NCBI RefSeq assembly: GCF_963576615.1
Contig: NC_088711.1
Coordinates: 806,001 to 870,000, forward strand
Source of the DNA: Watersipora subatra
Lineage: Eukaryota; Bryozoa; Gymnolaemata; Cheilostomatida; Watersiporidae
DNA length: 64,000 nucleotides
Direction of reading: 5' to 3'
The notes under the pieces were generated by a model. The model was not told the origin of the DNA. It worked only from the letters and a program-made list of their open reading frames with translations, and did no database searches. The position numbers and the translations under genes are program-made. Every line of letters begins with the position of its first letter. Positions within the stretch are counted from its first letter, which is position 1. This document shows positions 12,226 through 22,582 of the stretch, one piece after another.

Positions 12226-12501
12226 TTTTCTCTGCACCGCTAGAGCGCATTAACCGAAATCTCTGGTTAGTGCGCCTCTAGCGGTGATAGAGAAAACGAA
12301 ACAATGCCCAACGGTATTGTTCCATTAGGCACTCGGTTAAAAGCGTAGGTTAATACGGAACAGTGCCCAAAGGCATGTTCCGTTTTAAACAGCAAAGTTG
12401 CTGTTGTGTTATAAGCACCGTCCTGAGTTCTGCGGCCTATACACAAAGGTGCCTATACAGCTATACAAATGTACTACTCATTAAATAAATTAATGAGTAG
12501 T
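12226..12501. other. Cluster of five hairpins
   Basis: Five inverted repeats lie almost end to end. The first has arms of about 30 bases (12226-12254 and 12264-12295, core CACCGCTAGA). The others are AACAATGCC/GGTATTGTT (12300-12321), CGGAACAGTGCC/GGCATGTTCCG (12356-12382), AACAGCAA/TTGCTGTT (12389-12406) and TACTCATTAA/TTAATGAGTA (12477-12501). Hairpins 2 and 3 resemble each other. No RNA family was recognised. Confidence 0.8.
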
Positions 12502-13537
12502 AATTTACATGTAATTAATATTTACTGCCAATGAGAAAGGTCGCCGTGAAGGTTTGTTTTTTCCAGCCACCTAGAGAATTGTTTTCGCATTTTACCTACT
12601 AAATTTCTACCTCAAAAAGGAAAGTACTTCTCATTCAATGTTGTATTGTCTATGGATTGCTACACCTCCACTACTTAAAATGTTGGATTCGCCACTGTTC
12701 GTGATAGTAAACATGTTCATTTCTTTCAGCAGCTGAGTTACTAATTCTTTCCCAGTTTCGAGTACTGTAACTTACTACTACAGAACTTGCACGGGTACTC
12801 CGAGCGTTGCAATAGGCAATGGTGAGAAGAAAGAGAGCAGCTGATATCGATTTACTGTCACCCTGCTTTAGCCATTGCCAGCTGTACTGTCACCTGCTCA
12901 AAAGTAGGCACAAGCCGAAAACTGTTTGTTCCTACACCCGACAGAAAAACCAAAAATGTTGCCTATCTGCAAGTGTTGCATTGAACTAACATTGTGTTAT
13001 TATTGTCATGCTTGCATTGAATTAACATTATGTTATTGTTATGTCATGCTATGTTTTTCCTGTTCAGCTATACCTACATATTATCCACATGCAGCCTTTT
13101 CTAACATATTTTTCAGTATATATATTTTCATGCATTCGTTTTCCTTATTGTATCCCATAAAAAGGCTATCATGTTGGCGTTGTTTTATTATTGTAAGGTG
13201 CTAATGCCGTGTCTGCCTTGACATTATACCGTCTGTGCTGTTATACATATAAATTTTATTGACACAACCGCATCACTGTTTGTATATACCATGTCACAAC
13301 ACAGGCTATAGACAAAGAACTGGTGAGCCTTGATTAGTGTTTTAAGCATGTAGAAGTCTCCATTCAATAAATGTTGCCGATAGCAAAATATTTTGTAGAA
13401 ATTCTTAAAGCATGCAAAATGTTTCAATACTGCCAGTTTGAAGAACTTCAATTTGCCTAGCAATGTCAATTTCATTATTTCTGTACACAAATAGGGCAAC
13501 TCCGATTTGAGTGGTTTGAGACTGATACATTGTAGAC
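12502..13537. other. Intergenic, nothing firm
   Basis: Contains a short duplicated TGCATTGAA-TTAACAT-like segment near 12976-13040. Open frames here are short and without motifs. Confidence 0.4.
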
Positions 13538-13740
13538 TAGCTGTAAAAAGTATTGCAGATTTCCATTGTCCTCCCCAGCATTATTGACATGTAAGACTGC
13601 ATATGTGTATGCATAGTCTGATCAGGGCAAAAAATTTAGGTAGACTGCATACTTGGAGTTGTTTTACAGTATGAAAGAGCACTCTCAATAAACCTCTTGC
13701 TGTACGCGAATCTGTTCCCATGAACGGGTAATGTAGCTAG
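13538..13740. repeat. Dispersed ~200-bp repeat, copy 1
   Basis: Begins TAGCTGTAAAAAGTATTGCA and ends GGGTAATGTAGCTAG. A diverged copy in the same orientation lies at 14383-14577. Length and dispersal suggest a SINE or MITE fragment, but no A/B box or TIR was seen. Confidence 0.75.
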
Positions 13741-13799
13741 CGGTTTGGGTTTGAGGCCGTGGTGTCACTTGGGGATGCGCGTTAGACCTTTTTCACTCC

Positions 13800-14250
13800 G
13801 AGTGCAGCGAAAGACTCCAAGCGCGGCGCTCCGGATGAATGAGTTGGCGAGTGCGAGGCGATTGATTGCCAAGCGATTGAGTGTTAGGCGATTGATTGCG
13901 AGGTGATTGATTGCAAGTGCGAGGCAATTAGTTGCGAGGCGAATGATTGCGAAACAATTGATTGCAAAGCGATAGAGTGCGAGGCGATTGATCACGAGGC
14001 GATTGACTGCAAGTGCGAAGCAGTTGACTGCAAGGCGAGTGCAAGGCAATTGATTGCAAAGCGAGTGCGAGGCGATTGATTGCGAGGCGAGTGCAAAGGT
14101 GATTGCAAGGCGAGTGCAAGGCAATTGATTGCGAGACGAGCCGTTTGATTGCAAGGTGATTGAGGAGTGCGAGGCGTTTGATTGCAAGGCGATTGATTGG
14201 GGAGTGTGAGGCGATTGATTGCGAGGCTAGTGCAAGAGCGCGATTGTCAA
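13800..14250. repeat. Degenerate GCGAGGCGATTGATT minisatellite
   Basis: Irregular repeats of about 10-30 bases built from GCGAGGCGATTGATTGCAAG variants, with spacing too variable for a single period. Open frames across it, encoding repeated NRLAI and similar words, are by-products. Confidence 0.85.
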
Positions 14251-14382
14251 CTGCTTGGCGGGTAGACTGGTCGGCTGAGTCGGGGAATCGGCGGCAAAAG
14301 TGCGCGATTGTCAACTGCAGATATAGACAGGTATGAACGGATGCATGAATCTAGAATATTTACTAGATTATATTATATTATA

Positions 14383-14577
14383 TAGCTGTAAAAACACATT
14401 GCAGATTTCCATTGTTCTCCCCAACATTATTAACATGTATACGTGTATGTATACTCTGATCAAGGCAACAATTTCAGTAGACTGCATATTTGGAGTTGTT
14501 TTACATTATGAAAGATCACTCTCAATAAACCTTATGCCGTATGTGAATCTATTCCCGTAGGTGGGTAATGCAGCTAG
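14383..14577. repeat. Dispersed ~200-bp repeat, copy 2
   Basis: Same family and orientation as 13538-13740. The two copies flank the degenerate array. Confidence 0.75.
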
Positions 14578-14587
14578 TATATATATA

Positions 14588-14626
14588 AAAAAGCAGATTC
14601 AACACATATACATGTATATATATATA

Positions 14627-14674
<48 letters not shown>

Positions 14675-14692
14675 TTGTTGAATCTGCTTTGT
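14588..14692. repeat. AT microsatellite inside 15-bp inverted arms
   Basis: Arms AAAGCAGATTCAAC (near 14590) and GTTGAATCTGCTTT (ending near 14690) enclose a long AT dinucleotide run, giving a near-perfect hairpin. Confidence 0.85.
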
Positions 14693-15500
14693 CATGTTGT
14701 TCTTGATTTTGATCCTGTTCAATTTGTGTGCTTTGTCTGCGGTTGTATGGACTAATTGATTAGTATTGATTCAGACACTTGTGAGAGTGCTTAGCTATGA
14801 TCATAAGCAATATTTATAAGTAATAGTACGTCTTTATTACTACAAATCTAACACCTTGAATATACAAACTCAAAGATTGTAAAATAATAATCATAGTGAC
14901 GAAAGGTTAAAAATAGCCAATGAAAGTTACACCGTTGCGCGAATAGCTGTCCATACTCTTTGCCCATTTCTTTGCAGATCTGCCAGCATCAGATATTTGA
15001 AAGATGTTGATTAGCTAAAAACTTGTCTTTCAGAGCGTTTTTTATTAACCTGAGAAAAAATGTTTGAAAAGTGGTTTGAAGATGGCTGCTGAGTGAACAT
15101 ACACTACAATATGTCAGGGAGCTGTCGTAAGCTGCCTCAATGTTGGTAATGTTTTAAAAATAGAACAAGGAATACGTCTCCCAAACTCCACAAAATTTAT
15201 TTCCTTCAGGTATTGGCTTATGATAATATTTGCTTATAAAAAGTAACCAAAAAGGAGATGATGTTTCTGTTTAGTTTTTCTGTCCAGGTGTACGGCATGC
15301 ACCTTCTGTGCGATGCAAACAAAAAAAGGTAGACGCCCTCTAATCTGTTTCTTGTAATCTCTGGTAGTTGGTACAAAAGGAACAGCAAATGAAGGAGTCG
15401 TGTAGTAAACTTAAAAATCAAGCGAAATATTTGAACAAACAAACTCTATGAAAATAGTGGTGGCCCTGAAAAGAGCCATAAGAGAAATAATTCCAGAAAA
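14693..15500. other. Intergenic, nothing recognised
   Basis: AT-rich; no repeat or coding signal identified. Confidence 0.4.
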
Positions 15501-15925
15501 TTATTCTATTTGGATGTTGTCCGTATCAAGGACATCCAGTTCATCGAGGCCGAGAGGATCTTGAGGGTTCTTGGCAACGATTCGAGAGGAGACTTCACAA
15601 ATTTGAGTGGCCAAAGTCCTAGCCGAGTTGGATGGATGCCACACTGGTCTCCTGTGCCCACTTGGTAGCTGCCTTGAAGAAGATGCCCTCCTCTCCCTCG
15701 GTCTACTTGTGCACAGCGGTTTCGTGGGTGATGTATGTGTCGCCACAGATCGCTGGTGTACTTATTTTGTGTGCTGGACTAACATTGCCCTGGTGGCGAA
15801 GACGCTCTTGCAAGAGGGACACTTGATTTTCCTGACGTGACATATCTCATGCCGTCACAGCTCACCGAGTGAGGCGATACACTTCGGACACTCTGCACAG
15901 AAAAGCATGATGAACTGATCAAAGG
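15501..15925 (-). pseudogene. C2H2 zinc-finger pseudogene fragment
   Basis: On the minus strand, one frame reads FCAECPKC...RHEICH and then IKCPSCKSVFATRAMLVQH..VH. The second is a nearly canonical C2H2 finger, with Cys-X2-Cys, 12 residues, His-X4-His. A TGA interrupts the first finger and a TAA sits between the two histidines of the second. After that the frame is open for 81 codons to a TAA at 15501, with an Arg/Ser-rich stretch and an acidic end (LGLDELDVLDTDNIQIE). No intron signal is evident, so this looks like a decayed gene or retrocopy of a zinc-finger protein. The parent family is unknown. Confidence 0.6.
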
Positions 15926-16655
15926 AAAAGGTGACGTAGCCGATATATACATAAAAAAGTGACTTTTGGGATAGTGGTTAATCTAGAAAAGATAACAGAC
16001 GTTATGTATCAAGCTTTTTACGCAATGAACAATCTTCTTTAATTTATTTCTTACTGTTCACTCATTTGAAGAATTTTCTTATGTTCTCATGGTTACGAGT
16101 CAAAATAATCTAAGTTTCTGTTATAATTGTTAGTTGTTTAAGATTACTTGAATAATTTTTGTTTCTGTTTATGTTCTACGTTTCTCGAAATAAGATTTTG
16201 TAATTAGTCCTTTTTATTCTCGAAATATGTCTTACTGTTTGTACGATTACTGTTCGCTACCCAGTATATGTAGAATTTTCTGGGCTTTCTGTTAGTGTCT
16301 AGATTGTTATACTGCAATAGCTCATGGTCTAGCAATAACTTTTATTGTCATGAAGGTAGATAATTTTTAGGTCATGAAGGTAGAAAGTCAACAGTCAGCA
16401 AGACGATATGATTGGTCAGTTTGAATGATAACGCCAATCTCTAGGCTAATCGCTTATGTAATATAAATACTGCCACAAATTTTTAGGCAGGTCAGCTTAT
16501 GTTTGGCTTTTGAATTAGACACATAACTAGTATTACTATAATAAAGTTGTTATTGTTGAGAAATGTCATTATAATCGTCATCAACAGAAGAATATCAAGC
16601 TCACACAAAATTACTATAAATAAATTGGATAATTAAATTATTATCCTTATAAGAG
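15926..16655. other. Intergenic, nothing recognised
   Basis: AT-rich; no gene signal found. Confidence 0.4.
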
Positions 16656-16905
16656 TTGTGTTCTCTCCTGGTGGTTCCAGCAGGTTATAGCATTGGCAGC
16701 GTTGGTTTCAGCGCACTCTGTTGGTTTCAGCAGAGCACAGGTAAGTTAGGTTCAGCTCCCTCCTGTTGGTTTCAGCAGGTTGTATTGTCAGCAGCGTTGG
16801 GTTCAGCGCACTCTGTTGGGTTCAGCAGAGCACAAGTGAGTTGGTTTCAGCTCTATCCTGTTGGGTTCTACAGGTTGTAGCGTTGGCTTCAGCGCAGTGA
16901 CTAGA
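16656..16905. repeat. Dispersed TTGGTTTCAGC repeat, local tandem
   Basis: Two to three imperfect units of roughly 95 bases rich in GTTGGTTTCAGC, CAGCAGGTTGTA and GCACTCTGTTGG. Related blocks occur at 32676-32830 and 33080-33300. Confidence 0.7.
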
Positions 16906-19813
16906 AATAGGGGTTGTGCCCACCCCACTCTTGCGAGTTTTCTTTAGTAGTCCCCCCCTCCCCTTTCCTCCCTTTTTGTTTGGGATGATGAGCAAAATTC
17001 GTGCACCTGCGGAGCCTGTAATAGCTCAGCGATAGGAAGTATGTACTGCTTCAAAAACTTGGTACCACCCACTTTTGATGCACATTTATGATTGAGCTTC
17101 GACTTTACTGCTTTGTCAACCGCATTTCCTATATGTACTCCGTTTCTCTATTGTTTCTACCGTTTCGTGCATCGTAGAGACCTTGGTGAATTAACTCCGG
17201 ACATGTATTATAGACGCGAGTTGATTGGCTGGTCTCTAGAACATCCCGACTAGTGTATGTATCGAGACGCATTATATTTTACTTTTTTCATAAAGAACAG
17301 TAATGCTTTATTTTGAATACAAAATGACAATATTTTTGGGTAAACCGATAATAGTACACGAGGTTGGTTATGACAGCAAACCCCAACACAAAAAATACTC
17401 TGAAAATGCTTTGGAAATATCAAAATTATCATAGAAAAATGCAACCTTTCATGTTATTAGGTTTATACGTGAGAGAGTCAATACATTTACAGCATAGATA
17501 ACTCTTAAAACAACTGTATAAATGTGTAAATAGGAATCAACATGCAATATCATTATGTTTCATAGACGTAGATATATTCGATAGCTCAGCGTAGCTGTTA
17601 AAAATTTGATTAGGGTCAGAAAACAGTTCAGGGTCTTTTGAGTTTTTCATCCTCTGACTACACAGTGCCAAACTAAGCACTATTCGCAAAGTGCTTAGTT
17701 TGCGCTTCATTGTCTACCACGCAAGCTTGTATAAATTAAAAAGGTCGAGATCATACCAACTAGCTCTATGGTATAAATAGCCGAAGATAACTTTATGGAT
17801 GGGAAGTAAGCTTCAATCGATACTTACGTAAGACCAATCGTTACTTGGCTTCCTCCTTAACTATCGAAATCAAAAACACTCGCTGTCATTGTTAAGCAGG
17901 GGAAAAAGGAAGACAGTATTCATTGAGCTCTAATAATTTGTGTTCGGTAAATGCGTGTATAAGAGTGTTGAAAAAAGTTTGGTCCGAGCTGGCCCTTCGA
18001 GACGAATAGCATTCCTACGTGTCCGATGTAGAGCGGTTGGTTGGAGCGACAATATTGTGTAAGGTGAAGGGCAGGCTGCCGGCTTGAATCTTATCGTTGT
18101 AAAGCTTTTACGAAATTTCGTACGTAGCTCCTCAATCATCATGATTCACTAAACCTCCAGACTTTCAGCGTTGGTCATAAATTATTTGGTTCCAGAGAGT
18201 GGGTTTGTGATTATGTTGGTATTACTGTTAAAAGTTCTACAAAGCTACTGCGAGGGTTTATCAAATCTTATGCGTGTCCCCTTGTTGAAATCCAGCTAGG
18301 ACTATTGAGTTTGTGTCGATTTATGATAGTGTAGTTAGTGGTATAGCCTAGATTTTAAACTTTTTTGATTATGTTATCAAAACAACACTATATTATATTT
18401 TATGTGAGTATTTGCGCTTTCACGTTTATAGTTGCTAGCGATACTATAAAAAGCGATGGTAAATAATTAACATTCTATAGTTTTTGTGAAAAAATTTTCA
18501 AGCTTTTAGTGAAAGCAACAGTCGTAGCGTAGTTTGAGAATTGGGGTATTCAGCTTGCTGGCCAAATCTTCAGGGTATGAGTTGTGCAAAGTATAGGTCA
18601 AGACAGGATATCATCTTACCAGGATTTGATCTGCTCGGCTGCTTATAGTGTTGCCACTACAGTATGTCTTAGTTTTTACACAGTCAATGGTTAATTGCAG
18701 TTTGGAAAGCTATTGTCAACATCGCTTTTTATTACGTTTGGCTTTGGCAATCTGCCACACAATCACAAGTTAACAATTTGGAAACTGTGTACCAAGACTG
18801 GTCGAGATCGAAATTATGTTGAGTATTATTGACAGTCTGTGATTATTGAAGTATTCTAAGTAACTGAGTGAATTTTTAAAGAATTGGGCTGCATAGCATA
18901 AAAATATAATTGTTGAAACATTAATCAATAGTATGATTGACAAGAATAAACAAGCCTCAAGCAAATGCTGAGATCAAACTGAATTTTGTTAAAACTACTG
19001 ATATGATTCTATTATTGAGAATGCTTTTTATTGGTGCAATATCAATTATAGTCGCATACCAATATGTAGTGGCAACAAAGCGAAAACTGACTTTTTGTGT
19101 ACATTTATTGTATATATATTTATTATTGGGTTTTAGACTGTTACTCTGTGCTTTTGTTGTTGTTCTAGTGAAACGATTTGCCTTTTTGCATATCCATGTA
19201 CTATTTTCTCTCGTGCTCATCATACACTGCTCATCCATAATTTTCATTGTTTCAAGTTTTATATTGTCGGTGTATTCTTTTGGTCGGTGGGCTGCTGGTT
19301 TTCCGATTCCTACCTGATGTGTTTGTGCTTTGTTTTAGAATATACATAATAATTAGTTTAAATTTTTGTCTAGTTTGGTGTAGGCTAACATACATATTGT
19401 ACGACTAATCTCACCGGGATTATGCAACTGCTTTGTGATGTATTTGCGATGAGTTAATCGAAGTGTATAACTCTTAAAGTGATGACTCTTTAATAAGACA
19501 ACTGTGGCACAATTCTAGCTCATTCTGTTCTCTGATTGTAAATGATAGCATAGAATGATAGCATTTCTTTAGCACATAGGACCTGACCAATAAAAACTAG
19601 TTACTACAAAACATAGCTTGACATACAAGCTCAATTCACTTGTATGCCGAGGTATGACTGTCTTACATGAATGCAATTCTTTGAATTGGCTCAGCACTGT
19701 TCTAAAGTGTATATCTAAAAAAGAGCTAAACATATTCGTGGTTGAATATTAAAGAAAAATGGTTCATAATAATTGCTTGCACCAGACAATAGATTTTCAG
19801 ACTTTTTAGTAGG
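16906..19813. other. Gene-poor AT-rich stretch
   Basis: No supported gene. It contains a short palindrome (AAACTAAGCACT / AGTGCTTAGTTT near 17672-17702). A hydrophobic open frame at 18937-19317 has no ATG at its start and no recognised motif. Confidence 0.4.
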
Positions 19814-22083
19814 GTCAAGTGGGGTAAGTACACCATTGAAAAAGGGTAATTCAATTTCGCAGTCTTACTGCTTTGCTTTAACTAAATATTTGAGTCTAAT
19901 ATTTGTCATTGTGAAACTCCAGAATGTTCTGAGCAAGAATATCAGCACTAAAAGACTGTTAATTAAAGAATAGAGAAAGCATAATATTTTTATGCTTTAT
20001 TATTTATCTTGAGGTGTTGACTGATGTTCTAAAAAAAGAATCAAGGAGATTGACCAGCCAGAAGCTGAGATATAGCCAGCCAAACACAGGTCTCCCAAAA
20101 AACATAAGTGTTTTGGTAATCATCAATATATGACGTATGAAATCGACTTGTGTGCCATTGGTCAATTAAGCCAACTAATGCGCTCTCCTATAACAATCAC
20201 GGCGTTTTAATTGGTTTAATTCCTGAAAGTATAGAACAATCAAATTGGGCCTAACAATCATTGCTCTGAGAATTCCGAACCAGTCCCTCTGACGTGTAGA
20301 TTAGTTTTAGAATAAAATAATTACACGCATCTATTATTTCGCAACATTCTGCTATCACTTTCTACAAATTATGGTAGTTACATCATTTATTCTATACGCA
20401 GTTATATTATTATTTTGTATAATATGCATCATGATTATTATATTAATCATAAAAAATAATCATAGATAAGATAATAGATCAATAGAAAAATCAAATCAAA
20501 AGTTATCGTTTTCTTTTCTTACAGCGAGAGCAGCACGGTCAAGTTATTCTTTTTTAAGATTATGGTTGTAGTGAACTTACAGTCTGTTAATAGTGACGAT
20601 AATCATGAAAATCAACTAAATGCTGCAGTAGATACACAATAGAAAAATTATGAATGAACAAAAATTCACATTCTCATTTCTTATTCTAAACGAACTGCAA
20701 TCGCGGATGTCGCATATAGACTATACACGCGCCGTTCGTTGAACAGAGGATCTTCGGAGCATATCCGTGGAGATCGAGTTAAAATTTGAAGCACAATAGT
20801 CAAAATCTGCTCTTCTGTTTTGAAAAATCACGGCGAGGGGTTGTGGGCAAATGCCTTTACCACACAATGTTTGCTTGATTTTCCTGAGAAACCAGAGCTA
20901 GTCTGTAAATTATTTACTATCGCGAGAAGCGTTTCCCATCTCGTAGCCAAAACAATCATTATACGTAACGGCGGTAAGGGTGCACAACTCTGGCACATGA
21001 ACATTAAGTCGATTTTATACGTCACAGTTTTCGGGATTTTCGACGGGTTTTCCTCTGATTCTTTATTAGGTAGACCTGTGTTTGGCTGGCTATATCTCAG
21101 CTTCTAGTGGGTCAATCTTCTTGATTCTTTTTTTAGAGCATCAGTCAACACCTCAAGATAACTAATAAAGCATAATAATATTATGCTTTCTCTATTTTTT
21201 AAATATCATTGCTTTATATGAAGCGCTAAAAAATGTGTGTCTAGGTGGTGCATTTACCCCATATACAGGGGTAAGCGCACCACTTAGCCTTCTTTGCCAT
21301 TGTTATGCATTGGTTGATAAACAGAGGCAAATGCACCAAATTGCTGATATTGAAATTATATAAAATTCAATAGAGATGAAAAAAAAAGTTTTTTTGAGCT
21401 CGTACCGCACCACTGAAATGTTGATCGTATTGAACATTAAAATTTTAAAAATTAGCAATTCTATACCATTGCAATTCAAGTGACCAGTTTTACTCAAGTG
21501 AACCACAAATTTGACATAGACTAACTCAAAAGTATAACAAAAAAGACTATAGAGATTGGAGAACTTGAAATAAGATTGAACCGTCTCTTTTGATGGAGAA
21601 CTACATGTTTGCTGGGTGATGCACTTGCCCTGCCCTTGTTATATATTAAGGTGCACGTAGGTTAATGTTAATGTGTACTACATAGGTGCACTTGCCCCTG
21701 TCTCTAAAGTTATCAGGGGCAAGTGCACCACCCCAGTTAAAATAATACAAAATTATTTGTTTGGATTAAAACAAGAAAAAAGGTATTCTATGGACAGACA
21801 CCAGTTGCACTCAATAGTTAGCCAAAACAAATATCCACTAAAATGAAAGTTATAAAATTATCAGTGAACAGCTCTAAATTTAAAGCCAACTACTTCAATA
21901 GCGCATTTACGTTTTTGTTGCTCACTTCACAAAAAATTTGAAATCCAGAATGCAGGGCTTATAGCTTCCTGTGGAGGATCATGGGTAATAGGTCTGCAAC
22001 TCATAGACAGCTATGCAGGGATTGGCTGATAAAATATCAACAGCTGGTGCACTTGCCCCAATGGTGCACTTACCCCACTTGAC
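19814..22083. mobile_element. Composite TIR DNA element
   Basis: The outer ends are inverted: GTCAAGTGGGGTAAGTACAC (19814 onwards) and its complement ending at 22083, with 24 of 25 bases matching. The same end motif occurs head-to-head inside (GTGGTGCATTTACCCC at 21245-21260, GGGGTAAGCGCACCAC at 21268-21283) and again near 21616, 21690-21735 and 22048. This suggests two elements, 19814-21260 and 21268-22083, inserted side by side or nested. A transposase was not recognised. Confidence 0.7.
19969..21195. repeat. Long inverted repeat arms (~125 bp)
   Basis: 19969-20093 and 21072-21195 are inverted copies at roughly 90 percent identity by eye, sharing AATAGAGAAAGCATAATA, AGGTGTTGACTGATG and GCTGAGATATAGCCAGCC. 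They lie inside the composite TIR element and enclose about 980 bases without a recognised gene. Confidence 0.85.
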
Positions 22084-22325
22084 TATATATATGACAGCTA
22101 TAACATGCCCAAAGTAGTTGAACAATTTTAGATTATGGTTGCCTTACCTTATGGATTTTGTAACTACATGTAGATGTGCATTTGTGTCACCATACAAAAT
22201 CATAGATGCAACAAATTCCTCAAGTGATTTTGTAATGATGAAAATTACTGTCATTAAAATAGTTATAGGGTCCCTTGCAAAGACAAACCGTGTTGTTAAA
22301 ATGAGAAATTTTCATTAGATGTTTA

Positions 22326-22455
22326 ATGAGTTTTAAAGTACCTAGTACTTTAAAACTCATAAAGCACTTTAAAGTCGATGCCACTTGTTCTCATCATAAG
22401 CCTTGGATTTCTATGTGGTTGTCATGAGAATCTCATTACAACCACATAGAAATCC
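22326..22455. other. Two palindromes upstream of CYC1
   Basis: ATGAGTTTTAAAGTA (22326) is a perfect inverted match to 22346-22360 with a 5-base loop. GGATTTCTATGTGGTTGT (22405) is a perfect 18-base inverted match to 22438-22455. Both lie 130-260 bases before the putative CYC1 start. Confidence 0.9.
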
Positions 22456-22582
22456 TATGCTTTCAGGGAGTTATTCTGGTAACCGTTATGACATCCTTCC
22501 GCTACTCCTTTTTCAAAATGCTTGCTAGCGGTAGTTTTTATATTTTAGAAATAATAAGGTGGTTGTTCACGGGTGCTCCGGG

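Noticed and set aside
12175..12265. CTGATGA followed by GAAA, a possible hammerhead ribozyme core
   Set aside because: No stem II of normal size separates the two boxes and stems I and III could not be drawn.
13765..14314. Minus-strand frames rich in INRLALNRLA
   Set aside because: Arise from the degenerate GCGAGGCGATTGATT array.
18937..19317. 126-codon hydrophobic frame, possible multi-pass membrane protein
   Set aside because: The frame does not start with ATG, hydrophobicity is expected from T-rich DNA, and no family motif or splice context was seen.
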